This document shows, piece by piece, positions 9,040-18,281 of a stretch of 64,000 nt of DNA (positions are counted from its first letter, which is position 1; every line of letters starts with the position of its first letter). Where the stretch lies: assembly GCF_019091455.1 (NCBI RefSeq), contig NZ_JAGXJN010000019.1, positions 1 through 64,000 of the forward strand. The letters are read 5' to 3'. This stretch comes from Chitinophaga sp. GbtcB8 (lineage in GTDB: Bacteria > Bacteroidota > Bacteroidia > Chitinophagales > Chitinophagaceae). The position numbers and the translations under genes are program-made. A model generated the notes under the pieces. It saw only the letters and a program-made list of their open reading frames with translations, made no database searches and was not told the DNA's origin.

Positions 9040-9291
9040 ATGAAGACCAACACCAATCGCGAGCTTTTATTGATGCACAAATTCACAGAAGAGTGGAGCA
9101 GCAACTTCTCTTCCCAGGTATCCCGTATTATGAACATCGTAGATCAGCAGGATACGCTGGATGGCATCATTCCAATTATTGAAGTGGCTAATGTGTACAA
9201 CCAGAAATTTGCACACACACGCACTGACAAGGAAAACTTATTAAAAAACCGTAAAGCCCGCCCGTTTGAGTTTTTGATACACAAAAATTAA
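9040..9291 (+). CDS. Small hypothetical protein, 83 residues
   Basis: No family recognised. The protein is hydrophilic with mixed charge, probably mostly helical, without signal peptide, cysteines or membrane segments. It begins at an ATG with no nearby alternative and ends just before a strong terminator at 9321-9353, which supports it as an independent, expressed gene. Codon use looks like that of the neighbours. Confidence 0.6.
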   Translation: MKTNTNRELLLMHKFTEEWSSNFSSQVSRIMNIVDQQDTLDGIIPIIEVANVYNQKFAHTRTDKENLLKNRKARPFEFLIHKN

Positions 9292-9320
9292 TTTAAGGGA
9301 ATTACAGAAGAAATTGATAA

Positions 9321-9354
9321 GGAGAAAAGGACTGTTGAGCCTTTTCTCCTTTTT
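9321..9354 (+). terminator. Rho-independent terminator of the 83-residue gene
   Basis: GGAGAAAAGG (9321-9330) pairs with CCTTTTCTCC (9340-9349) around a 9-base loop, followed by a T run. Confidence 0.8.
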
Positions 9355-9400
9355 CCTCTCCATGCGCCACGTCCTGCAAGATGGCGCACAGATCCGGGCA

Positions 9401-10063
9401 TTATTCATGCACGGCCCGGTCCAAAAATTTTACAAAAGGCTGCATTACTGCAAATACTTTCAGTATTTCACGCACCAGGGCTGGTTGCGTACAGGTTTCA
9501 TCTGACATGCTGTGCCATACGGTAAAGCTTTTCAGCTTGAGGTAGGCAATGGCAGGGTTATCCGGCTGGTAGCCCTGTGGCGCTGTTTTAAGGGCCTCCC
9601 CGTCTATTTTACCGAAGTACTTAATAAATTCTTTATTGCCGATGATCTGCTGAAATTCAGGGAAGTTATAATCTATTTCCTGCCGTACCTTTTTCAGCAC
9701 CGGGGCTTCCGGCATCCAGATACCGCCGCCGGCAAAACTATTGCCGCCCGGCTCCAGGTGAAAATAATAACCCGGCCGGGGCGATTTGCGGCCACCTGGT
9801 GAAAAGGCAGCGCCCATATTTGTTTTGTAGGGTGTTTTGTCTTTGGAGAATCTAACGTCTTTGTATATACGAAAAGTGCAATCCTTTACCTGCAAGCCGC
9901 TCACCTCCGCATCCTGGCGGCTAAGGCCGTCAATCAGCTGCTGTACCAGGGTATCATAATCTGATTTTGCATCCTGGTATTCTGGTTTGTGCTCATCAAA
10001 CCATTCCTTGTTATTATTCTTAGCGAGGTTCTTTAAAAATTTCAACGTGGTGGCTTGCAACAT
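9401..10063 (-). CDS. DUF2461 family protein
   Basis: 220 residues from the ATG at 10063 (MLQATTLKFLKNL). Conserved family features are the early NNKEWFDEHK, then FRIYKDVRFSKDKTPYKTN, and GYYFHLEPGG followed by GGGIW. DUF2461 proteins are common in Bacteroidota and have no established function; no catalytic residues are proven. The longer frame up to 10120 starts with TTG and runs through the terminator of the upstream gene, so it was rejected. Cytoplasmic, single gene. Confidence 0.88.
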   Translation of the reverse strand: MLQATTLKFLKNLAKNNNKEWFDEHKPEYQDAKSDYDTLVQQLIDGLSRQDAEVSGLQVKDCTFRIYKDVRFSKDKTPYKTNMGAAFSPGGRKSPRPGYYFHLEPGGNSFAGGGIWMPEAPVLKKVRQEIDYNFPEFQQIIGNKEFIKYFGKIDGEALKTAPQGYQPDNPAIAYLKLKSFTVWHSMSDETCTQPALVREILKVFAVMQPFVKFLDRAVHE

Positions 10064-10092
10064 GCTCGGTGAATTTGGCGTACAATATAATA

Positions 10093-10117
10093 AAAAAAGG
10101 TCCGATGGACCTTTTTT
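10093..10117 (-). terminator. Terminator downstream of the porin gene
   Basis: AAAAAAGGTCC (10093-10103) and GGACCTTTTTT (10107-10117) form an 11-bp stem with a 3-base loop. It lies about 100 bases after the porin stop on the minus strand. It could work in both directions. Confidence 0.7.
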
Positions 10118-10155
10118 CAATTACGAATTATTCAATTACGAAATGCGAATGGATT
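10116..10155. repeat. AATTACGAATT dispersed repeat copy
   Basis: Reads TTCAATTACGAATTATTCAA and continues ATTACGAAATGCG. It shares TCAATTACGA with the ends of the MITE-like element at 3751-4283 and with the copies at 57535-57722. Confidence 0.55.
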
Positions 10156-10220
10156 GGTGCAGAAATAATATTTAATAATTCACCTGATAACATTTCACAC
10201 AACAGCTGCATTACGCCTAA

Positions 10221-11312
10221 TTAAAAGTGGTATGCTGCTGCCACCAGTACATTGGCCGTGCTGCCGGTAGGGGCGCCGGAATGTTTGTTGAAAATATCAA
10301 CGGAAGCGTTATCCAGCCGGAATTCCGGCATAATGGTAAGGTTGCCTACCTTATAGTTGAATGTGAGCGTGCCTGCCATTATATGGCCTCCATCCAGCGC
10401 GCTGGCAAAAGTTTTCAGGCCATCCTTATCTTCAAAATATTCACCCCGTAATGTTAAACCAAAAGTTTCTGTGAAGTCAAGATTTACATAGAGTGCAGAA
10501 CCCCACCATTTCACGCTTTGCGATCCTTCCTCTCCGTTCTTTAAGTGGGAGTTCCTGTAGGTGCTGAAGGTACCATTATAACCCAGGCCCAGGATGGAGT
10601 TCACCTGGTAGGTAGCTACAAGGTCCAGCTGGTGGTTTTGTACGCCGGCAGTATCCTTACCTTCCAGGTAGTTCAGGTATAATTTTGCGGGCGTGTTAAC
10701 GGGCGTAAAGCCAACCTGTGCGCCTATATATTTATGATCGCTGAAATCTACTGACTTCAGGTCTGTTGGGTTAAATACCCCCACCATGGCGCTTAAGTAA
10801 GGAGTAATAGCAAAATCTGCTTTTACGCCGGTGTTAAAGAAAGGCCCGTTGCTGAACATATAACTCATGCTGTAGTTGCGGTTCAGGTAAGCATCTACCA
10901 GCTCATAGCCTACATGCGTAGCAAAACTTCCCAGGCTTACTTTTATTTTATCTGTTACCTGGTAGCCCACGTATAATTGTTTAATGGCCATGGCCATTCC
11001 ATTCTTACTATTCAGCGTATCGTTATAGGAAAATTCTGCAGCACGGCGGCCAAAGCCAAGATCAGCTACTATGCTGCCTTTCTTAAACCCGTGTTCCACC
11101 TTCAGGGAGATCATTCCCAGCTCAAAAGAATTCTGCGAGTTGGTGAAGCTGGTTTTGTTATCCGTTACATTCCTGTTGAAATTATACTTGTAATACACAT
11201 CTGCAGAGCCGGAGAGCTTAAAGGATTCCTGCGGTTTTGTAGTATCTGCCGTTTGGGCAAACGCAGCAAAAAAAGTGCAGGCAGCAAAGGTGGTCATAAT
11301 GGTTTTTTTCAT
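10221..11312 (-). CDS. Outer-membrane beta-barrel porin (BBP2/OmpL-like)
   Basis: 363 residues with a signal peptide ending near AFAQ and a C-terminal phenylalanine (AAYHF), as in outer-membrane barrels. Alternating aromatic/polar strands run through the protein, for example SGSADVYYKYNFNRN, VGYELVDAYLNRNYSMSY and GVKADFAITPYLSAMVGVF. This matches the putative beta-barrel porin-2 type of Bacteroidota. The ammonium transporter gene lies upstream on the same strand, 357 bp away, so it may serve passage of small nitrogen compounds (inference from position only). Terminator at 10093-10117. Confidence 0.85.
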   Translation of the reverse strand: MKKTIMTTFAACTFFAAFAQTADTTKPQESFKLSGSADVYYKYNFNRNVTDNKTSFTNSQNSFELGMISLKVEHGFKKGSIVADLGFGRRAAEFSYNDTLNSKNGMAMAIKQLYVGYQVTDKIKVSLGSFATHVGYELVDAYLNRNYSMSYMFSNGPFFNTGVKADFAITPYLSAMVGVFNPTDLKSVDFSDHKYIGAQVGFTPVNTPAKLYLNYLEGKDTAGVQNHQLDLVATYQVNSILGLGYNGTFSTYRNSHLKNGEEGSQSVKWWGSALYVNLDFTETFGLTLRGEYFEDKDGLKTFASALDGGHIMAGTLTFNYKVGNLTIMPEFRLDNASVDIFNKHSGAPTGSTANVLVAAAYHF

Positions 11313-11518
11313 CCTTTTGTTTTTGCGTTCTCAAAGGCACACAAAGCCCCGTACCTGTTTTTTGCAGGCAATTGGAATTTAACGGGCATGACTGAGCTGT
11401 TTCAATCATACCGGCTTCATGGCAAATGAAACTGGTTGATAAAAATTTGGTGGAACAGAATTAATAAATGAATGTTGAAATGCGTCTAGCGTGCTACCTT
11501 TCTTCTAGTGTTGTGTTG

Positions 11519-11647
11519 CTTGCTTTGCTTGCTTTGCTTGCTGCTTGCTTTGGGTGTAGGAGGGATAATTAATAATGAATAATTAATAATTAACTGGAAT
11601 ACTTCACTGTGGTGTACTGATTAATTATTAATTATTCATTATTAATT
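11519..11647. repeat. TGCTT tandem stretch and 27-bp perfect inverted repeat
   Basis: In the 357-bp gap between porin and amt, 11518-11552 holds irregular repeats of TTGCTTGCTTTGC. Next, 11567-11593 and 11621-11647 form perfect 27-bp inverted arms made of AATTAATAATGAATAATT-type sequence around a 27-base loop. A related inverted pair lies at 37933-38013, so this is a dispersed repeat family. It could form a long AT-rich cruciform or RNA hairpin. Confidence 0.7.
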
Positions 11648-11669
11648 CAATAGTTGTGTTATATTCTGA

Positions 11670-13055
11670 TTAGTGTAAAATATCTTCTTCTCTGAGTGTG
11701 CCTATACCGTTCACGCTCATCAGCGCAGGGTGATAGTGTTCGTTGTGCTGAGAGGCATCCAGGCCCAGTGTTTCTTCTTCGTCGCTTACACGCAGCGGGT
11801 GGATGAAGTTGATCAGCTTAAAGATGCCGTAAGATACGGTGAAGCTGTAAGCAACTACCAGCAGTAAACCTAATACCTGGTTCTTGAACAGGTCAAAGTT
11901 ACCATAGAACCAGCCATCGTTACCAGCGCCGTTAATGGCTTTGGTAGCAAAGATACCGGTCAGCAGCATACCCGTCATACCACCAATACCATGGCAGGGG
12001 AATACATCCAGTGTATCGTCAATGCTGGTTTTGGATTTATAATGTACCATCAGGTTAGAAACGATGGCTGCAATGAAACCAATGAACACGCTTTGCGGTA
12101 CGGCTACATAACCGGCGGCAGGCGTAATGGCTACCAGGCCAACTACAGCGCCTATGCAGAAACCTAAAGCAGAGGGCTTGCGGCCGCGGATCACATCAAA
12201 GAACAACCATGACAAACCAGCGGCAGCAGCAGCGGTGTTGGTAGAAGCAAAGGCAGATACTGCCAGGCCGTTAGCGGCTACTGCAGAACCGGCGTTAAAA
12301 CCAAACCAGCCGAACCACAGCAAACCGGTACCCATTAAAACAAAAGGAATATTGGCGGGCTGCAGCTCTTTCTTTTCTATATGATCTTTTCTGCGTTTCA
12401 GCACAATGGCGCCTGCAAGGGCTGCGCAACCGGCAGAAATATGTACCACGGTACCTCCGGCAAAATCCAGCACACCCAGCTTAAACAGGATGCCATCCGG
12501 ATGCCAGGTCCAGTGGGCGATAGGTGCGTATACCAGCAGGCTGAATAACACCATAAATAATACGTAAGAAGTAAAACGGATCCTTTCTGCAGTAGCACCT
12601 ACTACCAGCGCGGGAGTGATGATAGCAAACTTCATCTGGAACAGCGCAAACAGCAGCAGGGGAATGGTGGGTGCACCAGCCCAGGGAGCTCCGGAGCCTA
12701 CACCTTTAAAGAAGAAAAAGGTGGAAGGATTCCCGATCAAACCATGCCAGGATTGGCCAAAACAAAGGCTGAACCCTACTATTACCCATAATACGCTTAT
12801 TAAGCCGGTGGCTATGAAGCTCTGCATCATGGTATTGATCACGTTTTTGCGGTTTACCATGCCTCCGTAAAAGAAAGATAAACCCGGTGTCATTAAAAAC
12901 ACCAATGAGGTAGCCACTAAGATCCAGGCAATATCACCATAGTTATACTTGCTGGCATCAGCATAAGTAGCCACTGTAGGCATAAATATGCCAATTACTG
13001 CTATTGCAGCAAGGACGATAAAGGGAATGTAATCCTGAAAGGCAGTTTTCTTCAT
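11670..13055 (-). CDS. amt: Ammonium transporter
   Basis: 461 residues with about eleven membrane segments. Family hallmarks are MTPGLSFFYGGMVNRKNV (near residue 55), DFAGGTVVHISAG with the first pore histidine region, WFGWFGFNAGS, and DVFPCHGIGGMTGMLLTGIFA. It conducts ammonium/ammonia across the inner membrane. No PII (glnK) gene accompanies it here, unlike many amt loci. A short cytoplasmic tail follows the last helix. The porin gene downstream may be functionally linked. Confidence 0.96.
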   Translation of the reverse strand: MKKTAFQDYIPFIVLAAIAVIGIFMPTVATYADASKYNYGDIAWILVATSLVFLMTPGLSFFYGGMVNRKNVINTMMQSFIATGLISVLWVIVGFSLCFGQSWHGLIGNPSTFFFFKGVGSGAPWAGAPTIPLLLFALFQMKFAIITPALVVGATAERIRFTSYVLFMVLFSLLVYAPIAHWTWHPDGILFKLGVLDFAGGTVVHISAGCAALAGAIVLKRRKDHIEKKELQPANIPFVLMGTGLLWFGWFGFNAGSAVAANGLAVSAFASTNTAAAAAGLSWLFFDVIRGRKPSALGFCIGAVVGLVAITPAAGYVAVPQSVFIGFIAAIVSNLMVHYKSKTSIDDTLDVFPCHGIGGMTGMLLTGIFATKAINGAGNDGWFYGNFDLFKNQVLGLLLVVAYSFTVSYGIFKLINFIHPLRVSDEEETLGLDASQHNEHYHPALMSVNGIGTLREEDILH

Positions 13056-13446
13056 AGCGTTGCGTTTTTAGGTATTTTCTCCAATAAAAGTATTTATTTA
13101 TTCTAAACACTCAAACAAAAGCGAGAAAAATAGAAATGATTGAATAAAAAACAGCATTATTGATCTGAAATTAACCACATTACGTTTTATTATAATATTA
13201 TAGTGGATTTACTAATTACTTACGTAGTGCACGTAGGTACTTTAAATGGGTTAAGCAGCTGGTAAACAATCAATTAGTGAATAGTTGGTATAGGATTTAA
13301 CAATTTTCTAACCTTAGGAGTTGGCTTGTTACTGTAAAGTGTGGCAAATTACTATAATATATTACATTTCAAACAAGTACGTATAATATAAAACTTGTTG
13401 CATGCTAATCAAAATAGCTACCCCAAAAACACATGTCATTATTTAT
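13056..13446. other. Intergenic region upstream of amt
   Basis: About 390 bp of AT-rich DNA. It should contain the amt promoter; a weak dyad TACGTAGTGCACGTA lies near 13222-13236. No gene or strong structure was seen except the uvrB terminator that follows. Confidence 0.35.
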
Positions 13447-13485
13447 AATATTAAAAAGGGCCGGTAGCCGGCCCTTTTTAATATT
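13447..13485 (-). terminator. uvrB terminator
   Basis: An 18-bp perfect stem (13447-13464 with 13468-13485), GC core GGGCCGG, loop TAG, flanked by A and T runs so it can end transcripts on both strands. It begins 3 bases after the uvrB stop. Confidence 0.9.
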
Positions 13486-13487
13486 CC

Positions 13488-15539
13488 TTATTTCATTTCT
13501 TCCAGCTCCCGCTGCAGGGCAAACATCTGGTCGCGGAGACGGGCAGCCTCCATGAAATCCAGGTCCTTGGCGGCTTTTTCCATCTCTTTCTTTACCCGGG
13601 TAATGGCTTTTTCCAGCTGCGGGATGGTTTTAGCATTAGCAGCCTCGCCTTTTGCGTACGTAATGGCGTCTTCTGCCACTAATGACATTTCCTGGTGCAC
13701 GGCGTAAGGTGAGTGCTCATCATAATTCTTGATCTCCAGCACAGAGGTTTGCCCCATGATCTGCTCAATAGACTTACGTACCGTTCTGGGTGTAATGCCG
13801 TGTTTTATATTATAGGCCACCTGTTTTTCCCGGCGGCGGTTGGTTTCATCTATCGTGCGCTGCATGCTATCCGTGATCTTATCTGCATAAAAGATCACCA
13901 GGCCATCCACGTTACGGGCGGCACGGCCGGCAGTTTGGGTCAGGGAGCGCTCATCACGTAAGAAGCCCTCCTTATCGGCATCCAGGATGGCTACCAGGGA
14001 TACTTCCGGCAGATCCAGGCCCTCACGCAGCAGGTTTACGCCTACCAGCACATCTATTTTACCCAGGCGCAGGTCGCGGAGGATCTCTACGCGCTCCAGG
14101 GTATCTACTTCGGAGTGTATGTAGCGGGACTTAATATTAATACGTCCCAGGTATTTATCCATTTCCTCCGCCATGCGTTTGGTAAGGGTGGTTACCAGCA
14201 CGCGGTCGCCTTTTGTTACCCGGCGGTCTATTTCATCCAGCAGATCATCTACCTGGTTCACGCTGGGCCTTATTTCTATGGGGGGGACCAGCAGGCCGGT
14301 GGGGCGCACTACCTGCTCTACCACTACGCCTTCTGTTTGCTGCAGCTCATACTCGCCAGGGGTAGCGCTTACAAACACTACCTGGTGCACCAGGTTCTCA
14401 AACTCATAAAAGTTCAGCGGGCGGTTATCCATGGCTGAGGGCAGGCGGAAACCAAAGTCTACCAGCGTAAGCTTACGGGAACGGTCGCCGCCATACATAC
14501 CGCTGATCTGGGGAATGGTCTGGTGGCTCTCATCCACCACCAGCAGGAAATCATCGGGGAAGTAATCCAGCAGGCAGAAGGGGCGGGTACCCGGCATACG
14601 CCGGTCCAGGAAGCGGGAATAGTTTTCTATGCCGCTGCAGTAACCCAGTTCCCGGATCATTTCCAGGTCGTAGTTCACCCGTTCGGAAAGGCGCTGCGCT
14701 TCCAGGTGCTTACCCTGGGCGCGGAAATACTCTACCTGTGCCAGCAGCTCGTCCTGGATCTCGAAAATGATCTGCTGCATCATATCCTTGGGCGCCAGGT
14801 ACAGGTTGGCCGGGAAAATGGCCGCATTGTCCATGAGCATAATACGCTTGCCGTTGGCGGTATCAATACTTTCTATCTGCTCAATCTCATCTCCAAAAAA
14901 GGTAATACGGTAGCCGTAATCCACGTAAGGCAGGTTCACATCCACGGTATCGCCCTGCACCCGGAAGGAGCCACGGGTAAAATCGCCGGTGGTACGGGTG
15001 TACAGGGAATTTACCAGGCCATGCAGCAGGGCATTGCGGCTAATGGTCTGGCCCTGGTTAATACGCAGGATACCGTTTTCCAGCTCCGTAGGGTTACCCA
15101 TACCATATATACAGGATACGCTGGCTACCACAATAATGTCGCGGCGGCCGGAGAGCAGGTTGGAGGTGGCCCGTAAGCGCAGCTTATCCAGCTCCTCATT
15201 AATGGACAGGTCTTTTTCTATATAGGTATCGCTTACAGGCATGTAAGCTTCCGGCTGGTAGTAATCGTAGTAGGATACAAAGTATTCTACGGCATTTTCC
15301 GGGAAGAACTGGCGGAACTCGCCATACAGCTGGGCTACCAACGTTTTGTTATGGGTAAGCACCAGTGTGGGCCTTTGGACGTTCTGGATCACGTTGGCCA
15401 TGGTAAATGTTTTACCGGAGCCGGTAACTCCCAGCAGGGTCTGAAAAAGATTGCCTTCCTGAATTCCTTCTGTTAACTGTTTAATGGCAGCGGGCTGATC
15501 GCCAGCCGGTTCGTATGGTGAATGTATCTTAAATGGCAT
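13488..15539 (-). CDS. uvrB: Excinuclease ABC subunit B
   Basis: 683 residues, the usual UvrB length. Walker A GVTGSGKT is at residues 37-44. The beta-hairpin region contains YYDYYQPEAYMP, the DEAD-like motif is VVDESHQTIPQ, and helicase motifs V/VI appear as LLREGLDLPEVSLV and QTAGRAARN. A C-terminal UVR domain (EKAAKDLDFMEAARLRDQM) binds UvrA/UvrC. It verifies DNA lesions in nucleotide-excision repair. It stands alone with its own terminator. Confidence 0.98.
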   Translation of the reverse strand: MPFKIHSPYEPAGDQPAAIKQLTEGIQEGNLFQTLLGVTGSGKTFTMANVIQNVQRPTLVLTHNKTLVAQLYGEFRQFFPENAVEYFVSYYDYYQPEAYMPVSDTYIEKDLSINEELDKLRLRATSNLLSGRRDIIVVASVSCIYGMGNPTELENGILRINQGQTISRNALLHGLVNSLYTRTTGDFTRGSFRVQGDTVDVNLPYVDYGYRITFFGDEIEQIESIDTANGKRIMLMDNAAIFPANLYLAPKDMMQQIIFEIQDELLAQVEYFRAQGKHLEAQRLSERVNYDLEMIRELGYCSGIENYSRFLDRRMPGTRPFCLLDYFPDDFLLVVDESHQTIPQISGMYGGDRSRKLTLVDFGFRLPSAMDNRPLNFYEFENLVHQVVFVSATPGEYELQQTEGVVVEQVVRPTGLLVPPIEIRPSVNQVDDLLDEIDRRVTKGDRVLVTTLTKRMAEEMDKYLGRINIKSRYIHSEVDTLERVEILRDLRLGKIDVLVGVNLLREGLDLPEVSLVAILDADKEGFLRDERSLTQTAGRAARNVDGLVIFYADKITDSMQRTIDETNRRREKQVAYNIKHGITPRTVRKSIEQIMGQTSVLEIKNYDEHSPYAVHQEMSLVAEDAITYAKGEAANAKTIPQLEKAITRVKKEMEKAAKDLDFMEAARLRDQMFALQRELEEMK

Positions 15540-15793
15540 GTTTATCTAGTAATGGCGCTTATTGTTATTGGATGTATCAAATTTACAAAACTTGTAGCGT
15601 TCCACCTTACGGGGAGATGGGCAGATGAGTAATGTGCAAATGGTCATGAAGAAGATCTGCGGCGCTAATGCTCTATTGAAACACGGCAGGCATCCCTGCC
15701 TGCCCACCGTTATTACCGGCTATGGTACCAGTTACATGAATGGCGCTGGTTATCCGGAGTTATTTTTACATATTTGAGGCTTACAATTTGTTT

Positions 15794-16597
15794 ATGCGCT
15801 CAACAATTCTTTACCGGCTGCTTTTAAGCTGTTTATTATTACCGTTGTTACCCCTGGCAAGCTTTGGCTGGGGCCCTACCGGCCACCGTGTGGTGGCGGA
15901 AATTGCCTGGCAGCACCTGACCCCACAGGCCCGCAAAGCCGTTATAGCCCTGCTGGGCCGGCAGCCTTTGGCCATGATCGCCAACTGGCCGGACTTTATT
16001 AAGTCGGATACTACGCACAAGTACGATCATACTTCACCCTGGCACTACATGGATTTTCCGGGAAATATTTCCCGGGAGCGGTTTAATGCGCTGCTGCCTG
16101 CGGGCAAAGGTGAAAACCTGTACGTGGAAACAAATGCTATGGTACAGCAGCTGAAATCCACCACCGCTACCAAAGAGGAGAAAGTATTTGCGCTTAGCTT
16201 TTTAGTGCACCTGATAGGCGATATGCACCAACCCCTGCACGTAGGCCGCGATGAAGACCAGGGTGGCAACAAGGTGAGCGTGTTCTGGTTTGACCGGCCT
16301 ACTAACCTTCATCGTATGTGGGATGAGCACCTGATAGAGTTCCAGCAGCTGAGCTATACAGAATATGCCAAAGCCCTGGATATAACACCTGACGCAACCG
16401 TGAAGAAGCTGCAGGGCGGCAGTATTGCAGACTGGATGTATGAATCGCATATACTGTCTGATAAGATCTACGCTAAGACCAAAGAAGGTGATAAGCTAAG
16501 TTACCGGTATAATTACTGGTTCCTGGACGATCTGAACCAGCAGCTGCTGAAAGGCGGGTTAAGACTGGCGGCAGTGCTGAATGCAACGTTTAAGTGA
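15794..16597 (+). CDS. Secreted S1/P1-type nuclease
   Basis: 267 residues from the ATG at 15794. A signal peptide ends before GWGPTGHRVV; in this family the tryptophan and the following His residues bind the trinuclear zinc site. Other zinc ligands are visible in HLIGDMHQPLHVG and GGNKVSVFW, and HRMWDEHLIE. Members cut single-stranded DNA/RNA and are exported to the periplasm or outside to scavenge nucleotides. The upstream 18 codons of the longer frame precede the signal peptide and are unlikely to be translated. Confidence 0.92.
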   Translation: MRSTILYRLLLSCLLLPLLPLASFGWGPTGHRVVAEIAWQHLTPQARKAVIALLGRQPLAMIANWPDFIKSDTTHKYDHTSPWHYMDFPGNISRERFNALLPAGKGENLYVETNAMVQQLKSTTATKEEKVFALSFLVHLIGDMHQPLHVGRDEDQGGNKVSVFWFDRPTNLHRMWDEHLIEFQQLSYTEYAKALDITPDATVKKLQGGSIADWMYESHILSDKIYAKTKEGDKLSYRYNYWFLDDLNQQLLKGGLRLAAVLNATFK

Positions 16598-16651
16598 GCT
16601 GAAAGCATAAAGCTAAAAGCTGGCAAAGAACCAATCAACTAAATAAACAAA

Positions 16652-16693
16652 AAGCTGAAAGCCATCGGAGAAACTGCTCCGCGCTTTCAGCTT
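16652..16693. terminator. Bidirectional hairpin between S1/P1 nuclease and PfkB genes
   Basis: AAGCTGAAAGC (16652-16662) pairs with GCTTTCAGCTT (16683-16693), with an inner CGGAG/CTCCG helix. It lies between convergent genes. The AGCTGAAAGC word recurs in inverted form nearby (16613-16622 and 16708-16716), so it may also be a dispersed repeat. Confidence 0.6.
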
Positions 16694-16718
16694 CGTGTTT
16701 TATCCTTTCAGCTTTCTG

Positions 16719-17642
16719 CTAAACTAAATCAATATCAAAATTCACCAGCTCCACAAACTGCTCTAAACGGGCGCTGATATCTTCGTGGGTAATTTCTTTC
16801 AGGCGGCTGGTGCCAAACTTCTCCACACAAAAAGAAGCCATTGCAGAACCTACAATGATGGCCGTTTTCATGTTCTCAAAAGAAATATCCTTGGTTTTTG
16901 CCAGGTGGCCTATGAAGCCGCCGGCAAAGGTATCGCCTGCACCGGTGGGGTCAAACACATCTTCCAGCGGTAAGGCAGGTGCAAAAAATACGTGGTTCTC
17001 ATGGAACAGCAGCGCACCGTGCTCCCCTTTCTTAATAATTAAATAACGAGGGCCCATGGTCAGGATCTTCCTGGCGGCTTTAACCAGGGAGTATTCGCCG
17101 CTCAGCTGCCGGGCTTCACCATCGTTGATCATCAGCACATCTACCATGGTCAGCACTTTCTTCAGGTCGTCCAGGGCTACTTCCATCCAGAAGTTCATGG
17201 TATCCAGCACAATCAGCTTGGGACGTACTTTCATCTGGTTAATAACGCTGATCTGTACCTGGGGCGACAAGTTACCCAGCACCAGGAACTCACTGCCCTG
17301 GTAGCTTTCCGGGATCACCGGATCAAAATCACCCAGTACGTTCAGCTCTGTTACCAAGGTGTCGCGGGTGTTCATATCCATATGGTACTTACCGGACCAG
17401 TAAAAGGAAGGGCGGTCTTTTTTGATCTGTACCCCTTCCAGCGCCACGCCTTTGGCAGCCAGGGCATTCAGGTCAGCCTGCGGAAAATCGCCGCCGACAA
17501 CAGACACCTGGTTAATGGGCTGTACGAAATTGGATGCGGTCCATGCAATAAAAGTTGCAGAACCACCAATGATCCGTCCTGATTTTCCGAAAGGCGTTTC
17601 TATTTCATCAAACGCCATAGAGCCTACGACAATGAGCGACAT
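16719..17642 (-). CDS. PfkB-family carbohydrate/nucleoside kinase
   Basis: 307 residues. The C-terminal signature DPTGAGDTFAGGF holds the catalytic aspartate and the anion hole. The N-terminus MSLIVVGSMAFDEIETPFG and the early GGSATFIAW are the first PfkB region. The enzyme phosphorylates a sugar or nucleoside with ATP in the cytoplasm; the substrate cannot be told from sequence or neighbours. The adenosine-kinase/ribokinase branch is plausible. Single gene. Confidence 0.88.
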   Translation of the reverse strand: MSLIVVGSMAFDEIETPFGKSGRIIGGSATFIAWTASNFVQPINQVSVVGGDFPQADLNALAAKGVALEGVQIKKDRPSFYWSGKYHMDMNTRDTLVTELNVLGDFDPVIPESYQGSEFLVLGNLSPQVQISVINQMKVRPKLIVLDTMNFWMEVALDDLKKVLTMVDVLMINDGEARQLSGEYSLVKAARKILTMGPRYLIIKKGEHGALLFHENHVFFAPALPLEDVFDPTGAGDTFAGGFIGHLAKTKDISFENMKTAIIVGSAMASFCVEKFGTSRLKEITHEDISARLEQFVELVNFDIDLV

Positions 17643-18192
17643 ATTTGCTTTTAGTTTACTGGTTTATAGGTAAAACAGGGGCAAAGGTAATAAAATAATA
17701 TGCTGTTATAACAACCGTCAGATGCCTGCATGAAAAGAATGCCCTCTGCATATAAACGCAGTATTTGTATACGTAAACATCGTATGCATTTACCGGGTAC
17801 CCGGCAGCATTTTACGTATATACATGTGCGTTATAACTATCAGCGCTTTCCCCTGTAACCCACAATATTTGTTGCAACTACGAACCCGCTACAGTAGCGC
17901 CTATGCGGGCAAAGCGGATCTGGCATATTTCAAAAAGAATGTTTGTGTTTTTTTATGTACTCTTGTAACCTTTTACGTAAATGCCCGTTTAACATACACA
18001 TTCTGCAAGGGCAAACTGAGCTAAACCGTTGACCAGAAAATACAGAAAAAGACCTTTTATATAAACAGGAACCATGCTTATGTTTCAGCTATTATTTAGT
18101 TAGTAAGTAACCATTCTACCTATATTTTGTACTCGTTTATTGAACAACCGGAAACCATTATCAGTAAGTAGTCAAGGAGTGATGAAAAAAGC
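17643..18192. other. Long intergenic region without supported gene
   Basis: About 550 bp. It holds short dyads such as CCGGGTACCCGG (near 17793-17804) and several TACGTA words at 17770-17980. A 66-codon plus-strand frame at 17824-18024 has no plausible protein character and was not accepted. Confidence 0.4.
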
Positions 18193-18221
18193 GAATAGCC
18201 GGCAAATAATGCCGGCTATTC
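18193..18221 (-). terminator. Terminator of the adhesin-SprF-OmpA unit
   Basis: GAATAGCCGGCA (18193-18204) pairs with TGCCGGCTATTC (18210-18221), loop AATAA. A-rich sequence on one side and CTTTTC on the other. It lies 60 bases after the OmpA-family stop on the minus strand. Confidence 0.75.
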
Positions 18222-18281
18222 CTTTTCGTGGTAGGTGTGCTGGTTATAGGATATGGTTCCAGCTTCTTTTGGGACTATCCA

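Noticed and set aside
11518..11552. CRISPR-like repeat
   Set aside because: The TTGCTTGCTTTGC stretch is a short irregular tandem repeat without spacers or cas genes.
14523..15176. 217-codon plus-strand ORF
   Set aside because: Antisense shadow of uvrB.
17824..18024. 66-codon plus-strand ORF
   Set aside because: Composition (Cys, Tyr, Phe-rich without pattern) and lack of a promoter or domain make it a chance frame in AT-rich DNA.
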